From positions 1,302,001-1,366,000 of the forward strand of contig OZ271832.1 in the NCBI GenBank assembly GCA_965601475.1: 64,000 bases of DNA, read 5' to 3'. The notes below the pieces were generated by a model. That model saw only the letters and a list, made by a program, of their open reading frames with translations, was not told the DNA's origin and searched no databases. Position numbers and translations under genes: made by a program. The DNA is from JAWPMT01 sp965601475 (GTDB lineage: Bacteria; Bacteroidota; Bacteroidia; Cytophagales; Cyclobacteriaceae). This document shows, in pieces, positions 28,194-37,350 of the stretch (within the stretch, counting starts at the first letter, position 1; each line of letters begins with the position of its first letter).

Positions 28194-29405
28194 TCAGTTA
28201 CCAGAAAACAGCGATAACTGAATCCTGGCCGTGCGTATGGTAGAAAAGTCTTCAGCATTGGAAGTCCAGGCAAAATACATGGCCTCTCCAAACTGTTCCA
28301 TCTGCGGAAACCCACTATCTCTTGCTTCGTCGCTGGCAGCTACAATCACAGTCTTGCCGAGCAATCCATACTTGTTTGCCCATCGGGCTTTTACAACGAC
28401 CTCTCCCTTTTCTCTGCCCAGCCAACTGACCACCGCCGACTCGGCATCCAGCATTTCTAAATCCACCCTGCCCAGGGGTTTTTCGTCATCCAGTACGATA
28501 CGGTCACCAAAAATAGCACCTCCATCTTCAGAGAAAATGACGGAAACCTTGGGCTGGTCCTTTGCCGCCGTAAACCATGCCACGGCCAGATTATTTCCAA
28601 TGGCATCCACCTCGGGTCCATTGACCGGGCACCCCTCGATTTGCCAATTATCCTCATAGACTATTTGGGGCCTGGTGGCCATGGTGCCAGCTCCCCGCAC
28701 GATAGCTATGTCGCGGACCTCATTTTCAGACCTGTCGCGGTAGACATAAACATAGCCCCTATCTGTTGTTGCCCCACTGGTTTGGCAACAATCACAAACC
28801 CTGTCGTCCAAAACACGTTGGTCGAAGGCATCCCCTTCACTGTCAACCAGAGCTGTCCTTAAGGTCATGGGGCCACCGTCCACTGTTTCTCGACCATCCA
28901 GCCACGCCACCTGGAAATATCCGTCATTCAGTGGCAGCATGGTTGCGAAGCCGTGCTCCGTTTGGGTATTGTCGTGGTGAAGCTTCACAGACGTAGCCCA
29001 ATCCGGGTTGGTGAGCATCACATCGTAAGCATAGGTATCCTCACCGCTCTTGGCCAATACGTAGGCCAACATCTCCCCCTTGAAGTTTGTCGTCATTTGT
29101 GGATAATCCGCCCAATTGACAAACCAGTCGGCACCCCAGGCAATATCCTCAGGGGAAGACCAGGCATCAGACTGCCACTCGGAATACCGAAAAAAAGCCG
29201 AATCTGCACTTTGTTCGACCCAGGACAGGTAAAGTCGTCCGTCAGCGCCATTGACCAGGTGGGGAAGTGAGCTGTAACGATCAGAAGGAAAGGTAATTTG
29301 CTCCGTGACACGCTCCAAGGAGTCTCTGTTCTCGCAATTCATGGCCAGCAATGCGACCATAAAGCTTAGACCCAAGATTCTGACTTTGGATAACAAGTAG
29401 ATCAT
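28194..29405 (-). CDS. BNR/sialidase-like beta-propeller lipoprotein with CDCC motif
   Basis: 403 residues. A lipoprotein signal ends in LLAMNC (Cys24). The mature part has repeated beta-propeller strands of the BNR type (SEDGGAIF resembles an Asp box), but no sialidase catalytic Arg triad or Tyr-Glu pair is evident, so it should not be called a sialidase. A VCDCCQTS cluster with a later GCPVNGPE suggests a metal or disulfide site. It is the last gene of a set with a TonB-dependent receptor, an HMA-domain protein and a HYC_CC_PP protein, and is 27 bp downstream of the HMA gene. Confidence 0.72.
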   Translation of the reverse strand: MIYLLSKVRILGLSFMVALLAMNCENRDSLERVTEQITFPSDRYSSLPHLVNGADGRLYLSWVEQSADSAFFRYSEWQSDAWSSPEDIAWGADWFVNWADYPQMTTNFKGEMLAYVLAKSGEDTYAYDVMLTNPDWATSVKLHHDNTQTEHGFATMLPLNDGYFQVAWLDGRETVDGGPMTLRTALVDSEGDAFDQRVLDDRVCDCCQTSGATTDRGYVYVYRDRSENEVRDIAIVRGAGTMATRPQIVYEDNWQIEGCPVNGPEVDAIGNNLAVAWFTAAKDQPKVSVIFSEDGGAIFGDRIVLDDEKPLGRVDLEMLDAESAVVSWLGREKGEVVVKARWANKYGLLGKTVIVAASDEARDSGFPQMEQFGEAMYFAWTSNAEDFSTIRTARIQLSLFSGN

Positions 29406-29432
29406 GGAGCAAATATCCCTTCTTTTAGCTAG

Positions 29433-29777
29433 CTAGCGATGACCGCCATCATGCCCGCCATCCTGACAACATCTTGGTAGGTTGGCGTAGGCCAGCGGGT
29501 CCCTTCTAACGGAATCGGCGTGGTAACCCAACCTGGAAATTCGCTCTCGAATCTCCTGAGCACTGATTTTGTCAGATTTAAATTCTACTGTCACCACCTT
29601 GTTCTCAAGGTTGAGATCCGCCTCTTTTATGCCCTTCGTGAAAGTGAGGTCATAGAGAATGGTCTCTTTACACATTTCGCAGATTGCACTGGTTTGGATC
29701 TCTGCTTTTTCAGTCTTCTGTTGTGCATTGGCTACGATGGCCGCTGCAGTCAAAAATATGGTTGCTAATAATTTCAT
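29433..29777 (-). CDS. Exported heavy-metal-associated (HMA) domain protein
   Basis: 114 residues. A signal peptide (about 1-18, IVANAQQ) is followed by one HMA ferredoxin-like domain with the metal motif CEMC (Cys33, Cys36) and the GYHADSVRRD end. The C-terminal tail CCQDGGHDGGHR adds two Cys and two His. HMA domains bind Cu(I), or Hg/Cd in MerP-like proteins; the periplasmic location and His-rich tail favour a copper or mercury carrier. It overlaps the receptor stop by 4 bp (ATGA), so both are translated together. Confidence 0.88.
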   Translation of the reverse strand: MKLLATIFLTAAAIVANAQQKTEKAEIQTSAICEMCKETILYDLTFTKGIKEADLNLENKVVTVEFKSDKISAQEIRERISRLGYHADSVRRDPLAYANLPRCCQDGGHDGGHR

Positions 29778-31969
29778 ATCGTTTTTTGTCTTTTAATCTT
29801 GTATCTCAATCCTGCATAAACCACCCTTCCGGCCACTGGAGCCCAGACGATTGATGCGTCAAAATTGTCTCCAAAGGGGTTTTCGGCGTCAAGCACTGGT
29901 TCCCCCTGTCTGAAGTCGAGCAGGTTCTCCGCTCCTAAGTAAATACTGCCCCAACGAAAACCCCGGGACACCTGGGCATTTACCAAGGCGTAGTCCGGTG
30001 AGAAACTATCTTGCTGGAACTCGAGTGGTCTGTCGCTGGTGATCGGCAGACGCTTCCTGCCAATCCACTGCAAGGTGGCATCTGCCTGCCACTTGTCATA
30101 GGCTGTGGCATAGGCCACATTCAGGAATAGTCGATCCCTGGAGACGTAGGGTATCCTTCTGAGCTCGTTGGCCATGGTCGCTTGGACATCATAGTATTTA
30201 TAGGCTGCTTTGACGTCGAAGAATTCATTCAGCTGCATCGAAGCCTCTGCCTGGAAACTGTGTGCGAAGGAAGACCCCTCCAGGTTGTAGATCAGCAATT
30301 GGTCCGAATCCGCGTCCTGGTCAACGATCATTTGATTGTCGAAAGTGGTATAAAAGTAGTCCGTCACCAGTTGCACATTGCGCTCACCCAATGGTATTTG
30401 GAACACAAAACTTCCACCCAAATTCCACGACTCCTCAGGATCAATTTCCTCAGTTACATTCAAAACACGGGAGGATATCAGGAAGGAGGTATTCTCAGCT
30501 ACTACGTTGGGAACGCGAAAACCTTTTCCGGCTGCAACCCTGGCAGTCACACCCTCCCAAAGTGCGTATCTCACATGCATACGTGGCGTGTAAAAGGTGC
30601 CATAGAGGTTATGAAAATCCAATCGCTGACCTGCAATGAGGCTGAATCGATCACCCGGTAAAAAGCTGTATTCGAAATAGGCTCCTGGAACTATTTCCTG
30701 TCTGCTGAAAGCAGAGTCCGCATACACTTCCTCAAAGTCATCCAGCAGAAAGCTGGCGCCCGTCCTATATTGATGGAAACTATTGCCTATGATATTCTGA
30801 TAGATCAGATTGCCATAGAGTGTGTTTTCATCGCCCTCATATGCTGTCCGCCCAAATCCCGCATCAATTTGCTGAACAGATGCTGAATAAATAAACCCAA
30901 GGCCCTGGTAAGGCGTCTTTGGAAAGAGCACACCGGTCTTCCCGAAGATTTCAAGTCGGGTGGTGTTGTTAGTAAATCCATACACCGACGAGGTGGCAAG
31001 GTCATCACCAAAGCCGAAGCCCTCTTGACCTCCTGCTTTTTCGTCCCGCATGAAGTTCACACCGATCTGTGCCTGCAGTCTGTTGCCATCAAACTTATAT
31101 CGATTCATTAGGTTAACCTGGCGAGACTTCGGCAGGTCCAGGAATCCATCATCGTTGCGATCGATTTCCGATGTGAAATTGTCTGCATGCAAGAGGAAAC
31201 CCGTCGACCATCGATCATTCAGATCAGTGGCATGATTGAGGTTCAGTTCCTGTCTGCCAAAGGAATTGACATATGCATTGAGGTACAGCTTCTCGGAAAC
31301 CTCGGGCTTCTTGAATTCCAAATTGATCTGTCCGCTCATGGATTCGTAGCCATTGACTACAGATCCGGCACCCTTACCAACATCGATCGATTGAATCCAT
31401 GTACCAGGTACAAAACCGAGGCCATATCTACCGGATAGACCACGAACCAATGGCGTGTTCTCCCGATTGATCTGGACATATCTGCCATCCAGCCCCAGCA
31501 TTCTGATGATCTTGGCCCCACTCACCGCATCACTGAAGGACACATCCACCGATGCATTGGTCTCGAAGCTCTCAGAAAGGTTGCAGCAAGCTGCTTTGGT
31601 CAGCTCTGCCTCCAGAATGATCTCGTTGTGAATAGGTTCGAGTTCATCGAAAAAGGTTGACTCAGACTCGATAACTACCTCTCCGAGCTCCTCGGCAAAT
31701 TCCTCGAGAACAATCTGCATTTGCCCCCCGGTCACTTCTACCGTATCCGCTTTGTAGCCAACAAAGGCTATGACCAGTCGTTGGCCTTGTTTTGCCGACA
31801 CCGCGAAAGCACCATTAACATCAGCTACCGCACCCTCGGAGGTTCCTAAGATGCGCACAGTTGCCCCTACCAGGGGCTCATGACGCTGCGTCATCACGTA
31901 TCCTGTCACCGACTGGGCAGTCGACGCGATGGCAGCAAGAATGATTATGATAAATAAATGATATCTCAT
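29774..31969 (-). CDS. TonB-dependent receptor of metal-linked operon
   Basis: 731 residues from the ATG at 31969; an open frame extends to 32083, but only the inner start gives a signal peptide (about 1-18, ASTAQS). Carboxypeptidase-like domain about 20-95, then a plug domain with a conserved AACCNLSESFETN segment, the LDGRYVQINRENTP loop and GYESMSGQIN, then the barrel. The Cys-Cys in the plug is typical of receptors encoded beside HMA proteins in Bacteroidota. Together with its neighbours this points to transport of a soft metal such as copper, either as ion or chelate. The direction and metal are inference. Confidence 0.9.
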   Translation of the reverse strand: MRYHLFIIIILAAIASTAQSVTGYVMTQRHEPLVGATVRILGTSEGAVADVNGAFAVSAKQGQRLVIAFVGYKADTVEVTGGQMQIVLEEFAEELGEVVIESESTFFDELEPIHNEIILEAELTKAACCNLSESFETNASVDVSFSDAVSGAKIIRMLGLDGRYVQINRENTPLVRGLSGRYGLGFVPGTWIQSIDVGKGAGSVVNGYESMSGQINLEFKKPEVSEKLYLNAYVNSFGRQELNLNHATDLNDRWSTGFLLHADNFTSEIDRNDDGFLDLPKSRQVNLMNRYKFDGNRLQAQIGVNFMRDEKAGGQEGFGFGDDLATSSVYGFTNNTTRLEIFGKTGVLFPKTPYQGLGFIYSASVQQIDAGFGRTAYEGDENTLYGNLIYQNIIGNSFHQYRTGASFLLDDFEEVYADSAFSRQEIVPGAYFEYSFLPGDRFSLIAGQRLDFHNLYGTFYTPRMHVRYALWEGVTARVAAGKGFRVPNVVAENTSFLISSRVLNVTEEIDPEESWNLGGSFVFQIPLGERNVQLVTDYFYTTFDNQMIVDQDADSDQLLIYNLEGSSFAHSFQAEASMQLNEFFDVKAAYKYYDVQATMANELRRIPYVSRDRLFLNVAYATAYDKWQADATLQWIGRKRLPITSDRPLEFQQDSFSPDYALVNAQVSRGFRWGSIYLGAENLLDFRQGEPVLDAENPFGDNFDASIVWAPVAGRVVYAGLRYKIKRQKTI

Positions 31970-32089
31970 GTTTTGCTTTGTAATGATTTTGAAATGACGA
32001 TACTCGCTCAGCGACGGCCAAGGGAGATCATCACATATCGCACAGGACCAAATGCATACAGCATTAGTGGTCCTGATACTCACAAAATC

Positions 32090-32491
32090 CTAAAGCAAAA
32101 ATGATTGCACCATGACAGGAACGTCTTGGGCAATGAGGGGAGGTTTATAGTTAAGGTATTCCGGAGCTGCCACGGCAATGGCCACGCCGGTAATGTCAAC
32201 GACGACATAGAGAATCGTCGCGACAAGATGCCACTTGGCATTCAAATCCGTCAGTTGCTGAGGCATCTCACGATCATCGTCCACCTGATAAAGGTCGGAG
32301 GTGTCTTCACAGCACCCCATGGGGGTGGTTCCTTCTTGCCCAACCAGCTCAAAACAATTGGGCGCATGGGTGTGAATGGCCACACTCCTGAGCTCACCCA
32401 TGCAATAGTGCTTGTTGACCGTAAGGCCCATAGAAGCCACGACTATCAACGTCGCCAATCCCAAGTACACTATTTTCTTGAACAAAAGCAT
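32090..32491 (-). CDS. HYC_CC_PP family protein
   Basis: 133 residues with an N-terminal hydrophobic segment (about 5-25). The three name-giving motifs are present: His-Tyr-Cys at 28-30, Cys-Cys at 60-61 and Pro-Pro in NYKPPLI near 117. A second hydrophobic stretch covers about 88-110. The family is of unknown function but regularly lies before TonB-dependent receptors and HMA proteins; the Cys/His pairs suggest metal handling. First gene of the set running to 28194. Confidence 0.85.
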   Translation of the reverse strand: MLLFKKIVYLGLATLIVVASMGLTVNKHYCMGELRSVAIHTHAPNCFELVGQEGTTPMGCCEDTSDLYQVDDDREMPQQLTDLNAKWHLVATILYVVVDITGVAIAVAAPEYLNYKPPLIAQDVPVMVQSFLL

Positions 32492-32540
32492 TCGTGCAAA
32501 GATACGTGAATACTAGTTTAGGGTTTTGTAAGCTTGATCA

Positions 32541-33029
32541 ATGGCAATAACCATCCACCGTGCGCAGCCCAGCGACCAGACTGCCGTCTGGCAAATCATC
32601 CATTCCGTAATCGCTTCAGGAGATACCTACGTTTTTGACCCTCGAAGTTCAGAGGCAGAAATGATTGACTTTTGGTTTGGTGCCAATAAGCACACCTACG
32701 TTGCCAAAGCAGAAGACCAGGTAGTGGGTACCTTTATCATCAAGGACAATCAGCCTGGTCTGGGGTCTCACGTTGCCAACGCATCTTATATGACCTCGCC
32801 AGAGCACTTTGGAAAGGGCATAGGTACAATTATGGGCAAAGCGTCGTTGGACATCGCCCGGGAACTTGGGTACAAGGCTATGCAATTCAACATTGTTGTG
32901 AGCAGCAATGAACGCGCAGTGAGGCTCTGGCAAAGACTGGGTTTCAAGATTCTTGGTGAAATACCTGAGGTCTTCCGACATACCAAGCTGGGATATGTCT
33001 CGGCCTATGTCATGTGGCAAAAGCTATGA
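32541..33029 (+). CDS. GNAT family N-acetyltransferase
   Basis: 162-residue cytoplasmic acetyltransferase. The acetyl-CoA pyrophosphate loop is GKGIGTIMG (about 94-102), preceded by the ASYMTSPEH strand and followed by the FNIVVSSNERAVRLWQRLGF segment that marks GNAT motifs A and B. The acceptor substrate cannot be told; phosphinothricin- and amino-acid-type acetyltransferases look similar. Divergent from the HYC_CC_PP gene (49 bp). Confidence 0.88.
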   Translation: MAITIHRAQPSDQTAVWQIIHSVIASGDTYVFDPRSSEAEMIDFWFGANKHTYVAKAEDQVVGTFIIKDNQPGLGSHVANASYMTSPEHFGKGIGTIMGKASLDIARELGYKAMQFNIVVSSNERAVRLWQRLGFKILGEIPEVFRHTKLGYVSAYVMWQKL

Positions 33030-33100
33030 CCACATTCTGAAGGAGCAGAAGTAAAAACCTCTAGGAAAATTATTTTTTAAACAATAGTTAATTAAAATTG

Positions 33101-33124
33101 CATTTATTATATAAACATTTATTA
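33101..33124 (+). repeat. AT-rich direct repeat before second padR
   Basis: CATTTATTA occurs at 33101-33109 and 33116-33124, 15 bp apart, ending 5 bp before the padR start. It could be an operator or chance in AT-rich promoter DNA. It does not resemble the palindrome of the first padR. Confidence 0.35.
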
Positions 33125-33129
33125 ATAAT

Positions 33130-33468
33130 ATGGAGTCTTTAGGTGGCTTGGAAGAGATCATACTGCTGATTCTGCTGAATAATGAAAGGATACACGGTGT
33201 CGAGATCGCGGAGCAATATGAGGTGGCGCTCAAAAAGACCATTTCTCTTCCAGCCATTCATGTCGTGCTCAAACGTATGGAGAAAAAAGGATGGGTGAAA
33301 TCCGAATTTGGTGAACCCTCGGCAGCGCGAGGAGGTAAGCGCAAGCGGTTTTATTGGGCAACATCCACCGGATACCAGATAATCAAGGAAACGCAGGAGC
33401 GAAAAGCAACCCTTTGGCATGGAGCAATGAAGCCAAAATTTGAATTCTCCCATCATGGAAGCATTTAG
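33130..33468 (+). CDS. PadR family transcriptional regulator (second copy)
   Basis: 112-residue winged-helix protein paralogous to the regulator at 8048-8374: same LEEIILLILLNNERIHGVEIAEQY start, recognition helix LPAIHVVLKRMEKKGWV, and wing RGGKRKRFYWAT. It overlaps the start of the following permease gene and presumably represses the pair. The ligand is unknown. Confidence 0.92.
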   Translation: MESLGGLEEIILLILLNNERIHGVEIAEQYEVALKKTISLPAIHVVLKRMEKKGWVKSEFGEPSAARGGKRKRFYWATSTGYQIIKETQERKATLWHGAMKPKFEFSHHGSI

Positions 33469-35998
33469 GAGGATGAATCAATTCCTGGGGCTCTTCCTAA
33501 AGGGCGACCTCAAGGAAGAAGTCTCGGGCGACCTACAGGAAGCTTTTGTCATTCGAAAGCAGCAAAGGGGGTCCGCCTACGCCAGCCTATTCCTACTTTG
33601 GGAACTACTGATCAGCCTGAGATTGATCAATCGAACAAGCACAAAACTCAAAATAACGCAACTCATGTTTTTTCAAAATTTCATCAAAACTGGTTTCCGA
33701 TTCTTGTGGAAAACCAGGAGGTATTCTTTCCTCAACATCCTTGGGCTCACCCTGGGTGTGACCATGGCCGGCTATACCTGGTTGTTTGTATCGGATCAGT
33801 TTTCCTACGACAGCTATCACGAGCATGCCGACCATAGCTATAGAATTGCCATGAACCTGGATTTCAAGGGTGAGAAAGAGGTAGTTGGCGGGGCCTCCTA
33901 TATCATGGGTGAAGAATTCAAAAAACAAATACCGGGTATCGTCGCTTCCAGCCAGGTGAAGGCGGGTTACCCCTTACTTGCCAGGGGCGATGAAACAGCG
34001 GAATTTACCTGTCATTTCGTGAATAATGACCTTTTCAAAATCTTGGATTTCGAATTCCACCAAGGAGGACCGGGTGACTTCGGCGACCCCTCCCACGTAC
34101 TGGTGTCAAGGTCTTTTTTTCAAAACATGGACAATCCCGAGACCGTGGAATTCATATTCAACGGCGAAAACCACACTTTCCAGGTTACAGGCATTTTTGA
34201 AGACCAGCCTCACAACAGCTCCTTTCAACCTGAAGTGCTTGTCTCTACCGCTTTCTATCCCAACATTGTACCGGAGCGAAGGCTGAAGACATGGCTGGAT
34301 ATCAACATGAATGTGCTGCTGCGCCTGGAAGAGGGCACCGACCCGGTTGCTGTGGCCAATCAGATGAGCCAGATGATACCTCCAGAGGAGGATAGTCCAT
34401 TAACGGCAGCGCTTTTCTTACAGCCCATTGCGAACATCCATACCAACGTAGGGCTGGAGTCAGGCAACGGGCTAGAAGGCACCATGGACCGACAGGTGTT
34501 GCTCGTGCTGGCATTTACCAGCATGCTTTGCTTACTGATCAGCACGCTCAACTTCGCCAATTTTTCTGTGGGCAACTACCTCAGACGTGTGAAAGAAGTG
34601 GGAATACGCAAAACCATAGGCGCTGACCGTCAAATGATCTTTTCCCAATTTCTGGTTGAAGTAAGCGTGAGCGTGGTCCTGGCCAGTGCGTTGGGAATGA
34701 TCTTGCAATTGGTTTTCATCAAGCAATTTTCCGGATACATTGAGCAGAATTATGCAATCTCCTCGTTTTGGAATATCCGATATCTGGCGGGTATGTTAGT
34801 GGTTGCCTTCATTGCCATTTTGTTGGCCGGCATCGTACCAGCCACATTTCTTTCCCGGTTGCATATTCTAAAGGCGTTGCGCGGATACAAGTTCATGGCG
34901 CACCGCCGACCGCTAAGCAAACTATTTCTATCCTTCCAGGCGGCATTGTCCGTTTTCATGCTACTGGTCACCTTCACCACCCAGCGACAACTCAATTACA
35001 TGCTGGATTTTGATCTGGGATACAATGCGGACAACTTAATTTATGCCAGTCTACAACGTCGTGAAAATGCCGGAACCCTAAAAAATGAATTGCTGAAGAT
35101 CCCAGGTGTCGATAACGTCTCCTTTAACTCAGGTTACAATGGCACGCGGCTGACAGGCAATCATGAACATATTATTACAAGGCACCTGCACATCGATCCT
35201 GACTTTCTGGAAATGCTCGATCTGAAAATTGTCATGGGCAGAAACCTGGATCCGGAGATACGGACAGACGAAATGAATGCGGTATTGATCAATGAGACCA
35301 TGGTGAAAGCACTTGCCTTTGAAGAGGTCATCGGCGCTACATTGCCCTTTGACTATGGTGACCTGAAGAATCCTACCATAGTCGGGGTGGTACAGGACTA
35401 CCACTTTTTCTCTCCCAGATACGAGAAAATGCCACTGGTGATGTACTTCGCCCCCATTTACCCTTTTCAACATCTGTTTGTTCAAACCAGCACCCAGGAC
35501 CCGGAACTGGTAGCCAGTATCGCTTCCGTTTATGAAAAGGTCTGCGCACCCTTTGGCTTTGACTTTCGATGGATGAGTGAATACAATAAACTCGTCCTAG
35601 ATTCAGAATCTAAGGTCAGCAAGGTCAGTTTCATTGGCTCAGTACTCGCGATCTTCCTTTCATCACTGGGGTTATTGGGCGTCCTTGGCACCAATATTGA
35701 GAAACGTCTCAAGGAAATCACCATTCACAAGATCAATGGGGCTTCTACGCTGGCCTTGTACAACATCTTCTTCCGTAACTTTCTACCATGGCTGGCCTTG
35801 GGGTTGGTGGTGGGAATTTTTCCAGCCTTTCAACTTCTGAACAACTGGCTCGACAATTTCGCGCATCGTATTCAACTTGGAGCAGGTGTCTTCCTGGCGG
35901 GTATAGCCTTGTGTGCGGTCATGTTCTTGGTCATTATGCTGGTCCAACTGCTCCGCATCAACCGATTGAACCCCGTGATGTTTTTGCGGGATGAATAG
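33455..35998 (+). CDS. FtsX/MacB-type ABC transporter permease with prefix domain (second locus)
   Basis: 847 residues from the ATG at 33455, which overlaps padR by 14 bp. The frame is open further upstream to a TTG, and an ATG at 33473 is also possible. The prefix domain is shorter than in the first locus (KGDLKEEVSGDLQEAF). Transmembrane helix near 75-100, MacB-like periplasmic domain, FtsX bundle with EVGIRKTIGA (near 380), second periplasmic domain and C-terminal FtsX bundle with EITIHKINGA. Single permease here, in contrast to two at 2789-8048. No ATPase is near. Cargo unknown. Confidence 0.86.
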   Translation: MEAFRRMNQFLGLFLKGDLKEEVSGDLQEAFVIRKQQRGSAYASLFLLWELLISLRLINRTSTKLKITQLMFFQNFIKTGFRFLWKTRRYSFLNILGLTLGVTMAGYTWLFVSDQFSYDSYHEHADHSYRIAMNLDFKGEKEVVGGASYIMGEEFKKQIPGIVASSQVKAGYPLLARGDETAEFTCHFVNNDLFKILDFEFHQGGPGDFGDPSHVLVSRSFFQNMDNPETVEFIFNGENHTFQVTGIFEDQPHNSSFQPEVLVSTAFYPNIVPERRLKTWLDINMNVLLRLEEGTDPVAVANQMSQMIPPEEDSPLTAALFLQPIANIHTNVGLESGNGLEGTMDRQVLLVLAFTSMLCLLISTLNFANFSVGNYLRRVKEVGIRKTIGADRQMIFSQFLVEVSVSVVLASALGMILQLVFIKQFSGYIEQNYAISSFWNIRYLAGMLVVAFIAILLAGIVPATFLSRLHILKALRGYKFMAHRRPLSKLFLSFQAALSVFMLLVTFTTQRQLNYMLDFDLGYNADNLIYASLQRRENAGTLKNELLKIPGVDNVSFNSGYNGTRLTGNHEHIITRHLHIDPDFLEMLDLKIVMGRNLDPEIRTDEMNAVLINETMVKALAFEEVIGATLPFDYGDLKNPTIVGVVQDYHFFSPRYEKMPLVMYFAPIYPFQHLFVQTSTQDPELVASIASVYEKVCAPFGFDFRWMSEYNKLVLDSESKVSKVSFIGSVLAIFLSSLGLLGVLGTNIEKRLKEITIHKINGASTLALYNIFFRNFLPWLALGLVVGIFPAFQLLNNWLDNFAHRIQLGAGVFLAGIALCAVMFLVIMLVQLLRINRLNPVMFLRDE

Positions 35999-36063
35999 AG
36001 AGGTCGGAAGCGGAAATTCCTCCAGACCTGCTGGGTTTCTGATCAATCATTGACGGACTTACC

Positions 36064-36085
36064 CTTGCTGGTGTCTATCAGCAAG
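36064..36085 (+). terminator. Weak hairpin after permease gene
   Basis: Arms CTTGCTG (36064-36070) and CAGCAAG (36079-36085) with an 8-base loop. No T-run follows, so termination activity is doubtful. Confidence 0.25.
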
Positions 36086-36145
36086 AATCGGGTGTGATGG
36101 GCTTTTGGGTTACCTCATTTTTACCCTCTCAAACAAGAGATAGAA

Positions 36146-36868
36146 ATGGAAACCACAAGACCCCAATCCGCCAATATCCACGCACTGAACTGGATTGAAG
36201 TAGCAAATTCTTTGCATGAAAAGGGATATGCTCATCTGCACAATGTTCTTGATGTAGAGACATGCCAAAAGCTCATTACCAGCTATCCCGATACCAATCA
36301 GTATCGAAAAACGGTCGTGATGGAAAGGCATCGCTTTGGATTCGGGGAATACAAATACTTCACCTATCCTTTACCTGAATTGATAGCAGAACTCAGGGCT
36401 GAACTGTATCAACATCTGGCTCCCGTCGCCAATGCCTGGATGCGAAGGCTTAGCATAAGCACTCAATATCCTGACGAACATCAAGACTTTATCAAAGAAT
36501 GTCACAAAGCAGGTCAGTCCCAACCAACCCCGCTGATTCTAAAATATGGCGTTGGTGGTTACAATACGTTGCATCAGGATTTATACGGCGCAATCTATTT
36601 TCCTCTGCAGGTGGCCATCTTCCTCTCGGATTACGGCACCGACTATGAAGGTGGTGAATTTGTTTTGACCGAACAGGTGCCGCGATCCCAGTCCAGGGCC
36701 AGGGTATTCAAACCCCGGCAAGGCGATGCCATACTGTTCGCTACCAACTTTCGGCCAGTGTCAGGAAAGCGAGGCTACTATCGGGCGCAACTTCGACATG
36801 GCGTAAGCGAAGTGACCTCTGGCTCCCGACACACTTTAGGCATAATCCTTCATGATGCGACCTATTGA
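36146..36868 (+). CDS. 2-oxoglutarate/Fe(II)-dependent oxygenase
   Basis: 240 residues. The iron triad is seen as His143-x-Asp145 (LHQDLYG) and His218 (LRHGVSEV), and the 2-oxoglutarate-binding Arg228 in GSRHTLGI. The blocks PLQVAIFLSDYG, GGEFVLTEQ and the closing ILHDA belong to a prolyl-hydroxylase-like group that, in other bacteria, is often found beside ada/alk DNA-repair genes. Here it is followed at once by a small Ada-type metal-binding protein, which supports a link to alkylation response, but the substrate is unproven. Confidence 0.85.
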   Translation: METTRPQSANIHALNWIEVANSLHEKGYAHLHNVLDVETCQKLITSYPDTNQYRKTVVMERHRFGFGEYKYFTYPLPELIAELRAELYQHLAPVANAWMRRLSISTQYPDEHQDFIKECHKAGQSQPTPLILKYGVGGYNTLHQDLYGAIYFPLQVAIFLSDYGTDYEGGEFVLTEQVPRSQSRARVFKPRQGDAILFATNFRPVSGKRGYYRAQLRHGVSEVTSGSRHTLGIILHDATY

Positions 36869-36869
36869 T

Positions 36870-37136
36870 ATGATTGATCACACTGAAATTAATCCCAGGG
36901 TTTTGTTTCGACTCATCGAGACTGGCGCCATCCGCTACGCTGGCAATCGTTCGCTGAAGATTTATGGAAGGTTGGATTGTCGCTCCGGCAGACGAATGTC
37001 CAAAGAAAACCGCGTATTCTTCGTAAGCGAATCCGCAGCCATCGGCGCTGGCTACCGCCCTTGTGGCCATTGTATGCGCGAGGCCTATCTGAAGTGGAAG
37101 CAAAACACCGGAGAAGGGGTTTTCCGGGAAGGATGA
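36870..37136 (+). CDS. Stand-alone Ada-type metal-binding domain protein
   Basis: 88 residues from the ATG at 36870, one base after the oxygenase stop; an in-frame ATG at 36852 would overlap that gene by 17 bp. It matches the N-terminal methylphosphotriester domain of Ada: LKIYGRLDC (Cys37), RRMSKENRVFF, and YRPCGHC (Cys65, Cys68). Ada uses four Cys; here the second one is missing (Cys-Arg-Ser-Gly), so zinc binding must differ. No helix-turn-helix or methyltransferase domain follows. Probably co-transcribed with the oxygenase. Confidence 0.8.
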   Translation: MIDHTEINPRVLFRLIETGAIRYAGNRSLKIYGRLDCRSGRRMSKENRVFFVSESAAIGAGYRPCGHCMREAYLKWKQNTGEGVFREG

Positions 37137-37350
37137 AGTTGTACTTTTTCAATTTATTCTTCTTCCGTATTTGCCTGGTTTTGTACGCGGTATTGGAACT
37201 GTTCTGCACACATTGGTTAAGAAGGTGCTCGCCAGAAATGAATGAGAGCAAATTATGGTCACCCTCTTCAATCCAACGAATCGAAGGATATTTGAACTTC
37301 AAAAGAAGTCAGGTGTATCACATGAAAATCAAATATTCCCGAAACCTCCC

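Noticed and set aside
28194..29405. Call as sialidase
   Set aside because: BNR-like strands are present but the catalytic residues of sialidases were not found.
33101..33124. Direct repeat as a firm PadR operator
   Set aside because: The repeat is AT-only apart from one C, in AT-rich DNA, and has no dyad symmetry, so chance cannot be excluded; kept only as a weak feature.
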